Positions 4,588 through 6,666 of a stretch of 6,666 nucleotides of DNA are shown here, piece after piece. The stretch covers positions 1 through 6,666 of the forward strand of contig JAGLIN010000077.1 of NCBI GenBank assembly GCA_023142975.1, written 5' to 3'. The notes beneath the pieces are model-generated. The model was not told the origin of the DNA. It saw only the letters and a program-made list of their open reading frames with translations, and ran no database searches. Made by a program: the position numbers and the translations under genes. This stretch comes from Candidatus Parcubacteria bacterium. Lineage in GTDB: Bacteria; Patescibacteriota; Minisyncoccia; JAHIHE01; JAGLIN01. Every line of letters starts with the position of its first letter. The first letter of the stretch is position 1.

Positions 4588-6408
4588 TTATGGCAACGAA
4601 TTAACAGCATCCTTTTTATCTTCACGAGACGATCTTGTTTTTTTCTTTGTTATTTCTTCAAACGCTTTTTTACTTACTTCAATTTCTGGTTTATGTTTTG
4701 GATCATATTGCATTAGAATTTTTTTGAGGTTTTCTTGAAAGGCAAGAATATTGTAATCTTTTATTTTTTCTAAAGCTGTTTGATGAGTCTCGTTAACTTT
4801 TTTTATAATCCCTGAATAGTAATGTTTATCGTCAACAGCGTTAAGATTTTCTGGAATTTTTGATATATTTTCTTCTTTATCATCATCAGCGCAATCTAAA
4901 TCCATAAATGTAAAAACTAAATTGCCATCTTTATCGGTTGAAAATAAAATATTCCAACCATGATCCATAGAATGCGATGTCGTGGTTAAAACTTTAAAAT
5001 CATTTTGATTTAATACATCTTTGTGATCTAAAAAGTCTATTCCCATAGAAACAGTTTGAGCATAATCAAAACAGATGCCTCTTTCATTTTTTAATGTTTC
5101 GTATGGATTTTGTTTTCCTATTTCTTTTGCTAAATCAGCAAATTCTTCCATCGTCTCTACTTTTTTTTGGGATTGAATTAATTCTAATTTTTTATAATCA
5201 TACTCAATATTTTTTCCTAATGTTTGCGTAAGAATTTTAATTACTTCTTTCGGATTATCGTTTGCGATATTTTTTAATTTAGAAATAGTGTAGCCATCTT
5301 CTTTTAATTTTTGTTCAAGTAAATTATTGAACAATTCTCGATCTATAATTTTTGTTTCAATGGTATTATTTTCCACAAAAAGATCATTAAAACTTTCTAT
5401 ATTTGTTCCTTTTATTTTTGCTAAACTAATATCTGAATTTGAATTAATTTCAAAATCTTCAAATTCTACAACTGAAATTTTTGATGTATTTAATTCTAAT
5501 GAATCACTTATATAATCTAAAACTTCATTTTTAGAAGCGCTAGTATGTGAAGATATTGTTTCTGCTACTTTTATTTTGTTTTCTTCAATATTCTTCATTT
5601 CAATATAAATGTCTTCTGCCTCTGGGTTAGAATCTTTATTAAGATGTCTTAATTCTTCCTTAATTTTATTACATATTTCTTCTACTTCTTTTGTTTCTAT
5701 ATCCTTTGCTTCTGAATTTTCCCGTATATCAAGACACAAAATGTTGCTATGTGCAAATGGTTCTTTAAATGAAATTTTCACTTTTTCGCAATCTAATGGT
5801 TTAGTAGAAAAAAATTCTTTTCCGATACTAAGTGGGGTGTTAGTGCTATTACATTTATCAATCATTTTTATCAACTCTGGATTATCTACCAGATCTTCTA
5901 ACGAAACTTCTTTATCACTAATTTTTACTTTCACATTCTCATCTACCAAAAAATTCAAAGCTGGCGCGCCAAGAGTAGAAAGATAAAGCGATAACTCGCC
6001 AAGAGCAAGCGGTTTTTTATGCTTGCGTATAGATTCTACAAACTTTTCAAATTTTGATAGTTTCTTTTCTTTTAAATCTTTTGTATCTTTATCTATCTGA
6101 AATCTATTTACTGTTTCATTAATATTGTCTCTAATAAGCTCAAGGTCAATATGACTTGAATTTTCTAAACTTTTTACATCAAGACTTTCCATGTCAAGTC
6201 CTGCAAGCTCAATTACCTTGTCCTTGTAAATTTCTATATCCTCTGTTTCGGAAGCTCTAATTTCCTCCGCCTTTTTTTCAATTTTCTTTTCAACTTCTTC
6301 TCTAAGTCCGGATATTTCTTCTTGAGAAGCTGGCTGATCATATTCATTTATTTTTTCGCTATCGGAATCCTCAGGATTTGTATTGACTGTTTCTGAAAAA
6401 AACTTCAT
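4588..6408 (-). CDS. Uncharacterised 606-residue protein with a transglutaminase-like (Cys-His-Asp) C-terminal domain
   Basis: I do not recognise the whole protein. No signal peptide or membrane span is visible, so it is probably cytoplasmic. Residues 1-65 are acidic and polar with a Glu/Lys-rich coiled-coil candidate (28-55). Residues 66-420 are helical, charged and rich in Asn/Lys/Glu, without a known motif. Residues about 400-510 look like a transglutaminase-like/papain-fold core: RGICFDYA with C446, then SMDHGWNILF with H483, then FMDLDCADD with D503 or D505. Order and spacing (37 and about 20 residues) suit TGc domains, where the Cys follows a small-residue turn and the His precedes a Trp. 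Family members may be peptidases or crosslinking enzymes; the activity here is unknown. It ends 3 bases before the beta-helix gene. The start has no visible Shine-Dalgarno. Confidence is high that it is coding and moderate for the domain. Confidence 0.75.
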   Translation of the reverse strand: MKFFSETVNTNPEDSDSEKINEYDQPASQEEISGLREEVEKKIEKKAEEIRASETEDIEIYKDKVIELAGLDMESLDVKSLENSSHIDLELIRDNINETVNRFQIDKDTKDLKEKKLSKFEKFVESIRKHKKPLALGELSLYLSTLGAPALNFLVDENVKVKISDKEVSLEDLVDNPELIKMIDKCNSTNTPLSIGKEFFSTKPLDCEKVKISFKEPFAHSNILCLDIRENSEAKDIETKEVEEICNKIKEELRHLNKDSNPEAEDIYIEMKNIEENKIKVAETISSHTSASKNEVLDYISDSLELNTSKISVVEFEDFEINSNSDISLAKIKGTNIESFNDLFVENNTIETKIIDRELFNNLLEQKLKEDGYTISKLKNIANDNPKEVIKILTQTLGKNIEYDYKKLELIQSQKKVETMEEFADLAKEIGKQNPYETLKNERGICFDYAQTVSMGIDFLDHKDVLNQNDFKVLTTTSHSMDHGWNILFSTDKDGNLVFTFMDLDCADDDKEENISKIPENLNAVDDKHYYSGIIKKVNETHQTALEKIKDYNILAFQENLKKILMQYDPKHKPEIEVSKKAFEEITKKKTRSSREDKKDAVNSLP

Positions 6409-6445
6409 AGTTGTAATTTTAGAAGTTAAACTATTTTTGAAATCA

Positions 6446-6512
6446 GATAATTTTCAACTTGCTAAGTATAATATTATCAGATATTTTTATACTTGGTGAG
6501 TTGTAAAATATC
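6446..6512. repeat. Imperfect dyad in the spacer upstream of the 606-residue gene
   Basis: Positions 6446-6472 (GATAATTTTCAACTTGCTAA...) and 6487-6512 (...TTGGTGAGTTGTAAAATATC) are imperfect reverse complements. The best-matching cores are CTAAGTATAA against TTATACTTGG and TTTCAACT against AGTTGTAAAA. The dyad begins 5 bases after the stop codon of the gene running off the right edge and ends about 40 bases before the start of the 606-residue gene. It could be a decayed palindromic repeat, a weak terminator, or an operator. There is no G/C-rich stem or T-tract, so terminator is the least favoured. The rest of this 108-base spacer shows no convincing promoter. Confidence 0.5.
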
Positions 6513-6516
6513 ATTT

Positions 6517-6666
6517 TTAGCATAAATTTTCTTCTATCGTTTTGCTTCTTTTGTTAAAAGATACTTTTATCTTTTGCGGATTTTTTGGTTTTCTATAAAT
6601 CATGTTGTATTTATCTTTTTCATCTACAACATTAACTAATTCAAGATTGTGATTATTCCCATATTT
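6517..6666 (-). CDS. 3' end of an unidentified protein gene (partial, 5' end outside the window)
   Basis: An open frame of 49 codons runs from the right edge to a TAA at 6517-6519. The visible C-terminus is hydrophilic and Lys/Asn-rich (KYGNNHNLELVNVV..., ending RSKTIEENLC). It contains no recognisable domain, although the strand-like runs LELVNVV and QKIKVSF suggest a folded region. Composition and strand match the neighbouring genes, and the stop is followed by a dyad and then the 606-residue gene, as expected for a gene boundary. No function can be proposed. Confidence 0.55.
   Translation of the reverse strand, partial: KYGNNHNLELVNVVDEKDKYNMIYRKPKNPQKIKVSFNKRSKTIEENLC

Noticed and set aside
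5609..5986. Plus-strand open frame of 125 codons opposite the 606-residue gene (also those at 5327-5515 and 4171-4461)
   Set aside because: These are shadows of long minus-strand frames. Their Ser/Ile/Phe-rich content is what the complement of Lys/Asn/Glu codons produces.

Overview
AT-rich bacterial DNA in which every supportable gene lies on the minus strand. The window reads like a genome from the candidate phyla radiation (Patescibacteria/Parcubacteria-like). This is inferred from the AT-rich coding style, short spacers, an abundance of unrelated palindromic repeats, and no clear Shine-Dalgarno sequence ahead of any of the five complete protein genes. The lineage is not proven. The nitrilase-family gene ends on a TGA that overlaps the next start, and no gene has an internal TGA. 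This argues for the standard code rather than the UGA=Gly code of Gracilibacteria/Absconditabacteria.

Layout in transcription order (high to low coordinates): (1) the 3' end of an unidentified gene runs off the right edge (6517-6666); (2) a 108-base spacer holds an imperfect dyad; (3) a 606-residue protein has an apparent transglutaminase-like Cys-His-Asp core near its C-terminus (4588-6408); (4) three bases later comes an exported right-handed beta-helix protein (3217-4584); (5) a head-to-head pair of dispersed repeats precedes a family-4 uracil-DNA glycosylase (2442-3041); (6) a long composite hairpin and a plausible extended -10 promoter lead into tRNA-Cys(GCA) and tRNA-Leu(UAA), which are separated by a 20-bp perfect inverted repeat; (7) a carbon-nitrogen hydrolase overlaps by 4 bases a multi-pass membrane protein of the MprF-flippase-like (YbhN/UPF0104) family; (8) another hairpin repeat lies at the left edge.

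The most striking content is the palindromes, about eight of them with unrelated sequences. Three lie inside the beta-helix gene without breaking its frame. One is a perfect 60-bp loopless palindrome (3996-4055) that adds 20 codons and, being its own reverse complement in register, encodes the same peptide on both strands. Another (4366-4396) is flanked by 8-bp direct repeats that look like a target-site duplication, giving a 39-nt (13-codon) in-frame gain. This resembles the protein-coding palindromic elements described in Rickettsia, but the sequences differ. The remaining genes look like ordinary housekeeping or envelope functions: base-excision repair, tRNAs, amide hydrolysis and a membrane transporter-like protein. 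The beta-helix/transglutaminase-like pair is the only possible functional cassette, and its role is unknown.
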